Shown here in pieces: positions 11,401 to 18,681 of a stretch of 64,000 bases of DNA. Position 1 is the first letter of the stretch. Each line of letters starts with the position of its first letter. The stretch is from Lachnospiraceae bacterium AD3010 (GTDB lineage Bacteria > Bacillota > Clostridia > Lachnospirales > Lachnospiraceae), in NCBI GenBank assembly GCA_000622025.1, contig JHWU01000009.1:86597-150596 (forward strand), read 5' to 3'. The notes beneath the pieces were generated by a model. It saw only the letters and a list, made by a program, of their open reading frames with translations. It was not told the origin of the DNA and searched no databases. The position numbers were made by a program, and so were the translations under genes.

Positions 11401-11556
11401 TGCCGTAGGAGGTCCATCGTAAAAAGTATAGGTTTCTCCCTCTTTTCTGGAATCCATGGACTTCCGGAAAATATCCTTTTCGTTCCAGAATTTTACGACC
11501 TCCTTTTCTCTGTCTACAAAATTCAGGTCGGTATTAACTTTACTGTACACAGCCAT
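8401..11556 (-). CDS. ileS: Isoleucine-tRNA ligase, long (eukaryote-like) type
   Basis: The enzyme charges tRNA-Ile. Motifs are PTANGKPHIGH (HIGH signature, about residues 50-60), WTTTPWTLPSN in the editing domain, a Cys pair region (YCPRCGTPLS), CDWK-free but typical WFDSGAMPFAQ, and the GNKMSKSKGN (KMSKS) signature near residue 600. The 1051-residue length and the C-terminal GYVRELISKIQTMRKEAGFE region match the longer, type-2 class, which in other bacteria is often less sensitive to mupirocin; that last point is family knowledge, not shown here. An AAAGGAGAG site precedes the ATG. No T-box leader fits in the 29 bases between this gene and the one upstream. Confidence 0.97.
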   Translation of the reverse strand: MAVYSKVNTDLNFVDREKEVVKFWNEKDIFRKSMDSRKEGETYTFYDGPPTANGKPHIGHVLTRVIKDMIPRYHAMKGAYVPRKAGWDTHGLPVELEVEKKLGLDGKEQIEKYGLEPFIKECKESVWKYKGMWEKFSDQVGFWADMEHPYVTYEDDYIESEWWALSEIWKKGLLYKGFKIVPYCPRCGTPLSSHEVAQGYKAVKERSAIARFKVKDKDEYILAWTTTPWTLPSNVGLCVNPGETYVKVHTADGYTYILAKALAEKVLGGEDAPTSPYEILDEFTGKEMEFMEYEPLFKCAGEAADKQKKKAHYVVVDDYVTMEDGTGVVHQAPAFGEDDARVGRKYDMPLVQFVDDKGNMTEETPFAGLFVKDADPEILKDLDSRGLLFSAPKFEHDYPFCWRCDTPLIYYARESWFIEMTKVRDDLVANNEKINWIPATIGSGRFGEWIKNIQDWAVSRNRYWGTPLNIWECKECGHRESIGSREELYKLSGNEKAHTVELHRPFIDEIVCTCPECGKEMRRVPEVIDCWFDSGAMPFAQHHYPFENEELFKAQFPASFISEAVDQTRGWFYSLHAISTLLFNKPCFENVIVLGLVLDEDGNKMSKSKGNAVDPFTALDTFGADAIRWYFYINSAPWLPNRFHDRAVTECQRKFMGTLWNTYAFYVLYANIDGFDAKDYNLDRDSLSVMDRWILSRLQSTIRETDEDLGNYRIPEAAKSLQSFVDELSNWYVRRCRKRYWAKGMEQDKINAYMTLFTCLVDICKAAAPMIPFMTEEIYQNLVAGNDKNAAESIHLCDYPVADVSLIDSKLEQDMEEVLDIVVLGRAARNESGIKNRQPIGQMYVKAPEMSDFYKEIIADELNVKKVDFSEDVRSFTTYTFKPQLKTVGPKYGKVLNKIREALKELDGNEAMDTLKAEGALKFDFDGTEVSLAEEDLLIEMSNKEGFVEQNDNNVTVVLDTNLTEALLEEGYVRELISKIQTMRKEAGFEVMDKIRISMTGSEKLEEYLNANAAFIKTETMASEIDLAGLSGYTKEWDINGENVTLGVEKM

Positions 11557-11585
11557 TAATGATAAACTCTCCTTTCACATCCTGT

Positions 11586-13040
11586 TTATTTCCAGTTTTC
11601 ATCTCCCGCTTCCTCAGCAAGAGCAGCTCTCCTTTGGTCTATACTCCTTAATACATCCAGAGCAGTCATATCTCCCATAAACATAGTGGAAAGATCAGCA
11701 TTTATATCCATCCACTGTTCATTAAAATACAGTACCGTATCCTGCAGCACCATTCCTGAATTTTCTTCATCAAATCTGTCCAGGAATTCCTTTGTGGTGC
11801 GGGAATACGACGGTGTCTGCCCCACATCCAGGGGAAGATTCTCCACATCGGTGGAATTGTCAATCATATATTGTACGCTTTCTTTTCGGCAAAGAAAAGA
11901 AAGGTATTTTTTTGCAGCCTCTATGTTTTCTGACCCGGAATAAATGAAACGGGACGGTCCCGTGGGATGGACATTAAGATACTGATTATCAAGAACAGGA
12001 AGCAGAAAGAGTCCGAAATCTTCCTCTTTATAGCCTTCGGTATTCATTTCACTTTCAACGATCGCCCTTATCGTGCCGGCTTTCAGCATACACATGGCGT
12101 ATTTTCCGGCTGCAAGCTGCTCGTCCGAATCATCGACTTCATCACTTAAGTAATTCTCCCCAAAATAACCCTTTTCGGCCAGTTCATTGAGCTCTTCGAC
12201 AGCCTTCTGCATATTCCTGTTACCGGCAAAGGTGGCCGTATTCTTGTTAAGCTTATCTATGAAACCGGGATCTATCCTTTCAAGGACCTGCATATTCTCC
12301 GTCAAAAGCATAAGCGTATGCCAGCCGTCAGCCACAGGCTCATATATCGGGATTATTCCCTTGGATGAAAGCTTCTCACAGGTTTCAAGAAGCTCTCTCC
12401 AGGTAGTGGGTACCTCAGCACCCGCATTCGAAAAAAGCTTCTTGTTGTAAACCATATAATAATCTGTTGTAGTATCAAAATATGTCAGGCCATAGTTTAC
12501 ACCGTTCACACCTGTCTGGAAAGCAGAGAAGGAGCTGTAAGCATCAGCCCAGTCCTCCTTTGTCAGATCCACTGCATTTTCTGTAACATTATATACGGTT
12601 TCCAGCGCAAACCCTGACTGTGCACCCCAAATATCCGGAGCATCTCCGCTGTTCAGTCTGGATAAAAGCCTGTCCTGATACTGGTCTGCGGGAATTATCT
12701 GATAGTCGACCTGTATGCCTGTCTCTTCTTCAAACCTTTTTCCCAGCTCCTTTTCGGCATCCTTGATCCATCCCTGGCTGCACATCACAGTAATGGAAGA
12801 AGCGCCCGGTTTCCCCGGCGCTTCCGCCACTGTATCTCCGGTTTCATTTTCTGTCCCGGCATCAGTGCTGTTTTCCGTTTCAGCTCCGGCTGTCCCTCCG
12901 TGACGGGAATGCTCTTTACTGCCTGCCGCATTTCCCGATCCTGCCGGATTCCCACAGGCCGTGGTTACAAAAACCATTGTTCCGGCCAGCAGAAGAGCTG
13001 TGATCTTTCGTATTATCCTCTTACTCCAGTTCTCCGTCAT
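11586..13040 (-). CDS. Extracellular solute-binding lipoprotein, family 1 (sugar-type)
   Basis: The 484-residue protein begins with a lipoprotein signal peptide ending in VTTAC and a Ser/Gly/Glu-rich spacer, followed by a family-1 binding-protein fold: (G)ASSITVMCSQGW, KRFEEETGIQVDYQ, LLSRLNSGDAPDIWG and the NKKLFSNAGAEVPTTWREL stretch. Such proteins bind sugars or oligosaccharides for an ABC importer. No permease gene is adjacent, so it must work with components encoded elsewhere, or act as an orphan receptor. Its start lies 20 bases inside the end of the upstream lipoprotein gene, so the two are coupled. ileS follows after 29 bases. Confidence 0.85.
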   Translation of the reverse strand: MTENWSKRIIRKITALLLAGTMVFVTTACGNPAGSGNAAGSKEHSRHGGTAGAETENSTDAGTENETGDTVAEAPGKPGASSITVMCSQGWIKDAEKELGKRFEEETGIQVDYQIIPADQYQDRLLSRLNSGDAPDIWGAQSGFALETVYNVTENAVDLTKEDWADAYSSFSAFQTGVNGVNYGLTYFDTTTDYYMVYNKKLFSNAGAEVPTTWRELLETCEKLSSKGIIPIYEPVADGWHTLMLLTENMQVLERIDPGFIDKLNKNTATFAGNRNMQKAVEELNELAEKGYFGENYLSDEVDDSDEQLAAGKYAMCMLKAGTIRAIVESEMNTEGYKEEDFGLFLLPVLDNQYLNVHPTGPSRFIYSGSENIEAAKKYLSFLCRKESVQYMIDNSTDVENLPLDVGQTPSYSRTTKEFLDRFDEENSGMVLQDTVLYFNEQWMDINADLSTMFMGDMTALDVLRSIDQRRAALAEEAGDENWK

Positions 13041-13689
13041 AGCTAAAGTTTATATCCGTAACCACACCCTCATCAAAGGAAAATTCCAGTGTGAACGGTT
13101 CGTTTGCAGATGAATAGACATCATATGTCACCGTAGTATCATCAGCATCCGTAGGTGCCGTAAAGTCATAATTTGCTATCTCAAACTGGGCAAATACCTT
13201 ACCTATCTCGGGATAAAATGACCTGATGGCATCCATTTCCGTGCTTCCCGGAGTTGCCTTTTCGTACTCGGCAAGATCCTCCTTTGCAGAAGTCTCATCT
13301 CCTTCATAATAAGCAGTAAGATATGCGAGACGCGCCTTATTCAGATCTCCTGCCTTGTCCTTCACATTGACCGGCTTCGCTGCGCTCTGATCCTTCAGTA
13401 CCACCTCGGGTGTGTCCACATAAAAATAAGTATTGTTATTCAAAACGGCCGTCATGCTGTATTCACCGTCCTCGGCAGCTCCCGCTGTGACATCCGTATT
13501 ATCATCCTCTCCAAGGACATCATCAATATCCATGTCACCTTCTTCACCGCCTTCAGCGTCTGCAGCCGCGCCATCCGGTCCAATACCGTGTACATCGGGA
13601 AGATTCATCCTGCATCCCGTAAATGATACGGAAATAAGCATCATTGCAAATAAAATTGTAAAGAATTTAGAATAATATGATCTTTTCAT
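13021..13689 (-). CDS. Lipoprotein, paralogue of the one at 2711
   Basis: The 222-residue protein has a signal peptide with lipobox SFTGC (Cys26), a short acidic spacer and a single domain. The C-terminal 90 residues (DLAEYEKATPG.. to the end, with IGKVFAQFEIANYDF and LEFSFDEG) align in pattern with the end of the 2711 lipoprotein. It heads the minus-strand cluster lipoprotein, sugar-binding protein, ileS, glgP, hydratase, and overlaps the second gene by 20 bases. The function is unknown. The pairing with a solute-binding protein suggests a cell-surface role. Confidence 0.72.
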   Translation of the reverse strand: MKRSYYSKFFTILFAMMLISVSFTGCRMNLPDVHGIGPDGAAADAEGGEEGDMDIDDVLGEDDNTDVTAGAAEDGEYSMTAVLNNNTYFYVDTPEVVLKDQSAAKPVNVKDKAGDLNKARLAYLTAYYEGDETSAKEDLAEYEKATPGSTEMDAIRSFYPEIGKVFAQFEIANYDFTAPTDADDTTVTYDVYSSANEPFTLEFSFDEGVVTDINFSYDGELE

Positions 13690-13856
13690 TTTTCGTCCTT
13701 TTCCTCAGGCATATTCTTCTTCCGGTGCCGCGCCTGATCTGCCACCGGATTCAAAAACCTCTAATGCCGCATTTTATCACAGTTACTCTATTAAATCCAC
13801 GATCTTCAAAGAATCTTAAATGTTTTCCACTGTTAATCCTAAATATCCAGGTGGGC

Positions 13857-14810
13857 TTATTTCGTTTTAGACTGGTTTTTTTGCAATGCGGATGTGTTCC
13901 TCTCCCAGAATACTCCGTCTGAGTAGCCCTGGATACCTTTATCCGTTTCGGCCATTTCCAGACGCTTTTCGGCCCAGGCGCAATACTGCTCGTTCTGCTC
14001 GATACCCACATAGTGACGTCTCAGCTTTTTCGCAGTGACGGAGGTTGAACCGGAGCCCAAAAAGGGATCAAAGACTGTATCTCCGGGATTGGAGCTTGCC
14101 AGAATAAGCTTGGCCAGCAGCTTTTCGGGTTTTTGTGTCGGATGTGCCGTGTTCTCCGGCATAGACCAGTAAGGGATGGATATATCATCCCAGAAATTTG
14201 ACGGATATGTATTTCGAAAATTTCCGGAGCCTGTTTCTTCCCAGTCCTTCGGCTTTCCGTTTACTTTGTACGGGGCAATGACCTTTCTCCGTATCTTTAC
14301 GTCCTCCACATTGAAGGTATAGGATCCGGACTTTGTGGCAAACCAGATGTCCTCCATTCCGTTTTTCCAGTTGCTTAAAGCTCCCCGTCCCTTTTCTCTC
14401 TGCCAGGTTATCCTGTTCCGGATAATAAAATACTTTTTTAATATGCCTTCAATAACAGAACCTGACTTCCAGTCACAGCACACGTATATGGATGCTTCGG
14501 GTTTCATAAGCGGGATGACCTTTTTTATCCAGGACTCCGTAAAGTCTGCGTATATCTCATCAGAGGTCTTCCTGAACTTCCGGCCGTTAAAATCCTTATC
14601 CAGATTATAAGGCGGGTCTGCAATGACAAGATCTGCGAAGCCTTCGGGAAGCAGCGACATGACAGCAAGACAATCCCCGAGGATTGTCTTGTCAAGTATG
14701 TCTTCCAAAGAAGACTGTGATTCGATTTTTACTGATCCGGCGAGATACCTCTGTCCCTCTTCAAGCGAGATATCAATGGTTTTGTTCTTTCCGGATTTTA
14801 CTTTTGGCAT
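13857..14810 (-). CDS. Site-specific adenine DNA methyltransferase, beta class, solitary
   Basis: The 317-residue enzyme transfers methyl from SAM to a base in a specific DNA site. It has the amino-methyltransferase motif DPPYN (residues 65-69) before the SAM-binding motif FDPFLGSGS (247-255). With the variable recognition region between them, this order defines the beta class of N6-adenine/N4-cytosine methyltransferases. HPTQKPEKLL precedes the SAM motif, as usual. No restriction endonuclase is adjacent, so it is probably a solitary regulator-type methyltransferase or a relic. The recognition sequence cannot be read from the protein. The genes on either side have unrelated roles. Confidence 0.88.
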   Translation of the reverse strand: MPKVKSGKNKTIDISLEEGQRYLAGSVKIESQSSLEDILDKTILGDCLAVMSLLPEGFADLVIADPPYNLDKDFNGRKFRKTSDEIYADFTESWIKKVIPLMKPEASIYVCCDWKSGSVIEGILKKYFIIRNRITWQREKGRGALSNWKNGMEDIWFATKSGSYTFNVEDVKIRRKVIAPYKVNGKPKDWEETGSGNFRNTYPSNFWDDISIPYWSMPENTAHPTQKPEKLLAKLILASSNPGDTVFDPFLGSGSTSVTAKKLRRHYVGIEQNEQYCAWAEKRLEMAETDKGIQGYSDGVFWERNTSALQKNQSKTK

Positions 14811-14820
14811 TACTGCTTAC

Positions 14821-14994
14821 TCACATTTTCCCGTGGCACATACTGCTGCCCGGACAGGAGCTGCAGCCACAGCCACAGCCGCCCGTGCCTTTTTTTCCGG
14901 ACTTCTTAATGGTACTGTACAGTATACCTGCGAGAATTGCAAGAAGTATGGCTCCGACTATGATCGTTCCAAGATTATTAATAATCCAGTTCAT
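14821..14994 (-). CDS. FeoB-associated Cys-rich small membrane protein
   Basis: A 57-residue gene: start ATG at 14994, stop TGA at 14821-14823. The product has one N-terminal transmembrane helix (about residues 8-26: IIVGAILLAILAGILY) and a Cys/Gly-rich tail with CGCGCSSC and a final Met-Cys-His segment. This fits the FeoB-associated Cys-rich membrane protein family found next to feoB in Firmicutes, thought to take the place of FeoC. It lies downstream of feoB on the same strand, with a 120-bp repeat between them. Confidence 0.85.
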   Translation of the reverse strand: MNWIINNLGTIIVGAILLAILAGILYSTIKKSGKKGTGGCGCGCSSCPGSSMCHGKM

Positions 14995-15004
14995 AGCTTA
15001 ACCC

Positions 15005-15128
15005 CTCTAAAGATCCTTCGCTTCGCTCAGGATGGAAAAACGTCCAGCGGACGTTTTTCGGGCACGTTTTGACGCGCTATGCGCGGCAGTGCCCCGCGAA
15101 CGTTTCTTCGCTTCGCTCAGGATTACAT
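15005..15128. repeat. REP-like intergenic repeat
   Basis: The phrase CTTCGCTTCGCTCAGGAT occurs twice (about 15016 and 15108), flanking an inner hairpin AAAAACGTCCAGCGGACGTTTTT and the GC-rich stretch GCGCTATGCGCGGC. Related phrases appear at 28270, 3573 and 59455. The unit separates feoB from its small partner gene and could attenuate or process the transcript. Confidence 0.7.
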
Positions 15129-15133
15129 ATTAC

Positions 15134-17599
15134 TCACGCTCCCACCGAGGCTTCCTTCAGAGTATTGGATTCCTTGTAGGGTCTGAAGAGCAGCCAGATG
15201 AATACAAGGATAACAATAACTGCGAGTACGCTTCCTATTATATTGCCTGAACCTGCAAGGGCGCTTCCGATCTGATATACCACGAAGGATACGAGGTAGG
15301 CAAAGCCGCACTCATAGCCGATGGCAAACCAGGTCCATTTTGCATTATTCATCTCTCTTCTGATGGCACCCATGGCTGCGAAGCAGGGAGCACAGAGAAG
15401 ATTGAAGATAAGGAAGCTCAAGCCTGAAGCCGAGGTGAATGCTGTAGCAAGTGCTGCCCAGGCAGATCCCTCTCCGCCGTACAGAACACCCATCGTTCCT
15501 ACTATGTTCTCTTTGGCCACAAGACCTGTTACCGAAGCCACGGCAGCCTGCCAGTTACCCCATCCCAGGGGAGTGAAGATAAATGCGATGACTCCTCCGA
15601 TGGCTGCCAGAATGCTTCCGCCAATCTCTTCCTCCTCGAGCATGGTGAATATTCCGTCTCTCCAGCCGAAGCGGGACAGGAACCAGATCACTACGGTTGA
15701 CAGAAGGATGATGGTTCCGGCCTTCTTGATAAAGCTCCAGCCTCTCTCCCACATACTGCGCAGAACATTGATAAGTGTAGGCCAGTGGTATGCGGGAAGC
15801 TCCATTACAAAGGGAGCGGGCTCACCGGCAAACATCTTTGTCTTCTTAAGTATGATTCCCGAACTGATGATAGCTGCGATACCTATAAAATATGCACCTG
15901 TGGAAACAACGGCACTTCCGCCGAATATGGCGCCCGCTATCATTGCTATAAAGGGAACCTTGGCTCCGCAGGGTATGAAGGTTGTAGTCATTATGGTCAT
16001 ACGGCGGTCACGTTCATTTTCAATCGTACGGGACGCCATGATTCCGGGGATTCCGCATCCTGTTCCTATTAAGATAGGAATAAAGCTCTTTCCGGAAAGG
16101 CCGAAGCGGCGGAATACCCTGTCAAGTACAAAGGCAACCCTTGCCATATAACCGCTGGCTTCCACAAAGGCAAGCAGGAAGAAAAGAACCAGCATCTGGG
16201 GCACAAAGCCGAGAACCGCGCCAACACCAGCAACAATACCGTCAAGGATAAGGCCCTTCAGCCAGTCCGCACAGTTTACGCTGTCAAGAACACCCTCTAC
16301 AACTGCCGGAACACCGGGTACCCATATTCCGTAATCCGCAGGATCGGGCTCCTCAAGGCCGTTCTCTTCAAAATATGTGACAGCGTCCTTGAAGCTCATA
16401 GCATTCACATCTTCTCCCGCGTCCTCGGGAACACTGTCAAAATATACCGATATCTCGCTCTGTTCAAGGGTCTCCTCATCTTCGACCGTATAAGAAACAA
16501 CCTCATCGTCTGACGAAAAGCTCTTCATAGCCTCGATATCTGCAGAATCATCAAAGCCCATATAGGCATCCACGGCCTGCATAGCGGCGGTATAATTCTC
16601 CCCGGCCTCCTCTGCAGCTGGCGTACCTATTCCGAACAGATGATAGCCGTCTCCGAAAAGCCCGTCATTTGCCCAGTCTGTAGCGGGAGCACCAACTCCC
16701 ACCATAGCGATCCAGTAGATCAGGAACATAATAACCGCAAAAATGGGAAGTCCCAGGATCCTGTTGGTGACAATCCTGTCTATCTTGTCCGAATTGCTGA
16801 GTTCTCCGGCATTCTTTTTCTTATAAATACCCTTAAGTATATCGGCGATATAGATGTAACGCTCGTTAGTGATGATGCTCTCGGCATCATCATCCATCTC
16901 CTCCTCTGCCGCTGCAATATCCTTTTCAATGTGGGCAAGCTTGTCCGAGGGAACATTAAGCTTTTCCAAAACCTTTTCATCCCGCTCGAAGATCTTTATG
17001 GAGTACCATCTCTGCTGTTCGTCAGGAAGGTCATGGACTATTGCCTCCTCTATATGTGCAAGAGCATGCTCCACAGGACCGCTGAAAGTATGCAGGGGAA
17101 CCTTTTTCCCGGATCTTGCCGCCTCTACGGCTGCCTCTGCAGCTTCAAGTGTCTTTTCATCCTTGAGCGCCGATATCTCCACTATCCTGCAGCCCAGCTC
17201 CTTCGCAAGTGCATCCGTATCCAGACTGTCGCCGTTCTTCCTTACCACATCCATCATGTTGATCGCGATGACTACCGGGATCCCCAGCTCAATAAGCTGC
17301 GTGGAAAGGTAGAGATTTCTCTCCAGATTGGTTCCGTCTATAATATTGAGAATGGCGTCGGGACGTTCTCCGATAAGGTAGTTTCTGGCAACAACCTCCT
17401 CCAGTGTGTAGGGAGAGAGAGAGTAGATACCGGGAAGATCTATTATCTCCACGTCCTCATGCTTTTTCAGCTTTCCTTCCTTCTTTTCAACCGTTACACC
17501 CGGCCAGTTTCCCACAAACTGATTTGAACCCGTTAAGGAATTAAATAATGTGGTTTTTCCGCTGTTCGGGTTACCTGCAAGCGCAATTCTGATACTCAC
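15134..17599 (-). CDS. feoB: Ferrous iron transporter FeoB
   Basis: An 821-residue inner-membrane Fe2+ importer. The N-terminal G domain shows G1 GNPNSGKT (9-16), G3 DLPGIYSLSPYT and G4 NMMD, followed by a helical region and about eight membrane helices with the conserved Gate motifs (YMARVAFVLDR, GTGCGIPGIMASRTI and TTFIPCGAKVPF). Between the first helix and the core there is an acidic loop of about 105 residues, which is larger than in many FeoB proteins and predicted outside the cytoplasm. The start is GTG at 17599, overlapping the feoA stop (GTGA). The unit feoA2-feoA-feoB-Cys-rich gene is divergent from a metal-dependent repressor. Confidence 0.97.
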   Translation of the reverse strand: MSIRIALAGNPNSGKTTLFNSLTGSNQFVGNWPGVTVEKKEGKLKKHEDVEIIDLPGIYSLSPYTLEEVVARNYLIGERPDAILNIIDGTNLERNLYLSTQLIELGIPVVIAINMMDVVRKNGDSLDTDALAKELGCRIVEISALKDEKTLEAAEAAVEAARSGKKVPLHTFSGPVEHALAHIEEAIVHDLPDEQQRWYSIKIFERDEKVLEKLNVPSDKLAHIEKDIAAAEEEMDDDAESIITNERYIYIADILKGIYKKKNAGELSNSDKIDRIVTNRILGLPIFAVIMFLIYWIAMVGVGAPATDWANDGLFGDGYHLFGIGTPAAEEAGENYTAAMQAVDAYMGFDDSADIEAMKSFSSDDEVVSYTVEDEETLEQSEISVYFDSVPEDAGEDVNAMSFKDAVTYFEENGLEEPDPADYGIWVPGVPAVVEGVLDSVNCADWLKGLILDGIVAGVGAVLGFVPQMLVLFFLLAFVEASGYMARVAFVLDRVFRRFGLSGKSFIPILIGTGCGIPGIMASRTIENERDRRMTIMTTTFIPCGAKVPFIAMIAGAIFGGSAVVSTGAYFIGIAAIISSGIILKKTKMFAGEPAPFVMELPAYHWPTLINVLRSMWERGWSFIKKAGTIILLSTVVIWFLSRFGWRDGIFTMLEEEEIGGSILAAIGGVIAFIFTPLGWGNWQAAVASVTGLVAKENIVGTMGVLYGGEGSAWAALATAFTSASGLSFLIFNLLCAPCFAAMGAIRREMNNAKWTWFAIGYECGFAYLVSFVVYQIGSALAGSGNIIGSVLAVIVILVFIWLLFRPYKESNTLKEASVGA

Positions 17600-17829
17600 T
17601 TCTCCACCTCCGTCACTTCTACCATCTCCGCATCCGCTTTTCTCAATGAAAGCTCATATCCACGGACCGTTATCTCAACAGGGTCTCCCAGCGGCGCAAC
17701 CTTTCGTACATACACGCTGGTCCCTTTGGTTATTCCCATATCCATGATCCGCCGTTTAATAGCACCTTCACCGTGAATCTTTACCACAGTAACGGTGTCT
17801 CCGATCTTCACATCCCTCAAAGTACTCAT
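17596..17829 (-). CDS. feoA: FeoA-domain protein
   Basis: The 77-residue SH3-like protein belongs to the FeoA family, which supports FeoB. It has the typical RDVKIGDTVTVVKIHG opening, the (K)RRIMDMGITKGT core and the ending with VEITVRGYELSLRKADA. The gene overlaps feoB by four bases, so the two are translationally coupled. A second, more divergent FeoA gene lies 19 bases upstream. Start: ATG at 17829 with AAAGGAGAG upstream. Confidence 0.95.
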   Translation of the reverse strand: MSTLRDVKIGDTVTVVKIHGEGAIKRRIMDMGITKGTSVYVRKVAPLGDPVEITVRGYELSLRKADAEMVEVTEVEK

Positions 17830-17847
17830 GTTCTCTCTCCTTTACTA

Positions 17848-18060
17848 TCACACCATAACCCGTCTCGCCAGGGCTTCGTCCAGTGCGATCCTTGATTCCT
17901 TCACTTTAACTATCGCATTTCCCCCAACGACACTGACAAGCGTTACACTACCACCTGGAGTAAAGCCCATATCCTCAAGATGCCTTTTAACCTCGGGATT
18001 TCCTCCTATCCTTTTGATAATGTTTTCTTCGCCCGGCTCGGCCATAATAAGTGGTATCAT
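17848..18060 (-). CDS. feoA: Second FeoA-domain protein
   Basis: A 70-residue FeoA-like protein: IPLIMAEPGEENIIKRIGG, then KRHLEDMGFTPGG and a KVKESRIALDEALARRV ending typical of FeoA. I chose ATG at 18060 instead of the GTG at 18081, because the AAGGGGG ribosome site lies between the two. It is the first gene of the iron operon. Two FeoA proteins before one FeoB is common in Clostridia. Confidence 0.92.
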   Translation of the reverse strand: MIPLIMAEPGEENIIKRIGGNPEVKRHLEDMGFTPGGSVTLVSVVGGNAIVKVKESRIALDEALARRVMV

Positions 18061-18086
18061 ATACTTGTTAACCCCCTTCACCTTCT

Positions 18087-18112
18087 GTTAGCCCTCTCTA
18101 ACCTGTTATAAC
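18087..18112. promoter_or_regulatory. Candidate repressor operator between feoA2 and the DtxR-type gene
   Basis: The sequence holds the inverted repeat GTTAG-6-CTAAC (18087-18102) directly followed by the palindrome GTTATAAC (18105-18112). A third, GTTAAC, lies at 18067. Repeated GTTA/TAAC halves in a feo promoter facing a DtxR/MntR-type gene suggest metal-repressor binding. This is inference; no consensus for this regulator is known to me. Confidence 0.4.
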
Positions 18113-18252
18113 TCCCCTTTTTTTATTTGTCAAGGATAATTGGAACTAAAGTTAAATATTTTTAATTTGAGTTTAAATGAACAGAGTTTTGTGGTATTAT
18201 GCTGAAAGATCCTTCCTGTTCCTTCACCATATAACATTTACAGGAGATTTTT

Positions 18253-18630
18253 ATGAACGTAGAAAAAACCATAGAAGATTATCTGGAAGCCATCCTTATG
18301 ATAAAGGAAAAGCAGGGCTATGTACGCTCTATCGACGTTGCGGAGCATCTCGGTGTCACAAAGCCAAGCGTGACCTATTCCACAAAAAGACTTAAGGAAA
18401 AGGGTTATCTCACAAGTGACCACGCAGGTATGCTGGTTCTCACGGATACCGGTATGGAGATAGCTGACAGAACCTATACCAGACATAAGACTCTCACAAA
18501 ATTCTTTATGCAGCTTGGAGTTGATCCCGATGTGGCCAGAGAGGATGCCTGCAAGATAGAACATGACCTGAGTGAAGAAACCTTCCAGGCCCTTTGTAAG
18601 CACGCAAAGCTGGAATTATCAGAATTATAA
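18253..18630 (+). CDS. DtxR/MntR-family metal-dependent transcriptional regulator
   Basis: The 125-residue protein has a winged helix-turn-helix (VAEHLGVTKPSVTYSTKRLKEKGY) followed by a dimerisation/metal domain, without the SH3-like third domain, as in MntR. By alignment with B. subtilis MntR, metal ligands would be Asp9, Glu12, His78, Cys100, Glu103 and His104. Cys replaces the MntR Glu99, as in iron-responsive DtxR, while the first ligand is Asp, as in MntR. It lies divergent to feoA2-feoA-feoB, so Fe2+-dependent repression of that operon is likely. A MATE exporter and an HD protein follow. Confidence 0.9.
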   Translation: MNVEKTIEDYLEAILMIKEKQGYVRSIDVAEHLGVTKPSVTYSTKRLKEKGYLTSDHAGMLVLTDTGMEIADRTYTRHKTLTKFFMQLGVDPDVAREDACKIEHDLSEETFQALCKHAKLELSEL

Positions 18631-18681
18631 TATTATAATGAAGACTTCCCTATCATTTGAAAGGAGAAATACCGGCAATTA

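Noticed and set aside
11557..11585. Possible T-box riboswitch before ileS
   Set aside because: The gap is only 29 bases, and no GGTGG-type antiterminator sequence is seen there or before the first gene of the cluster.
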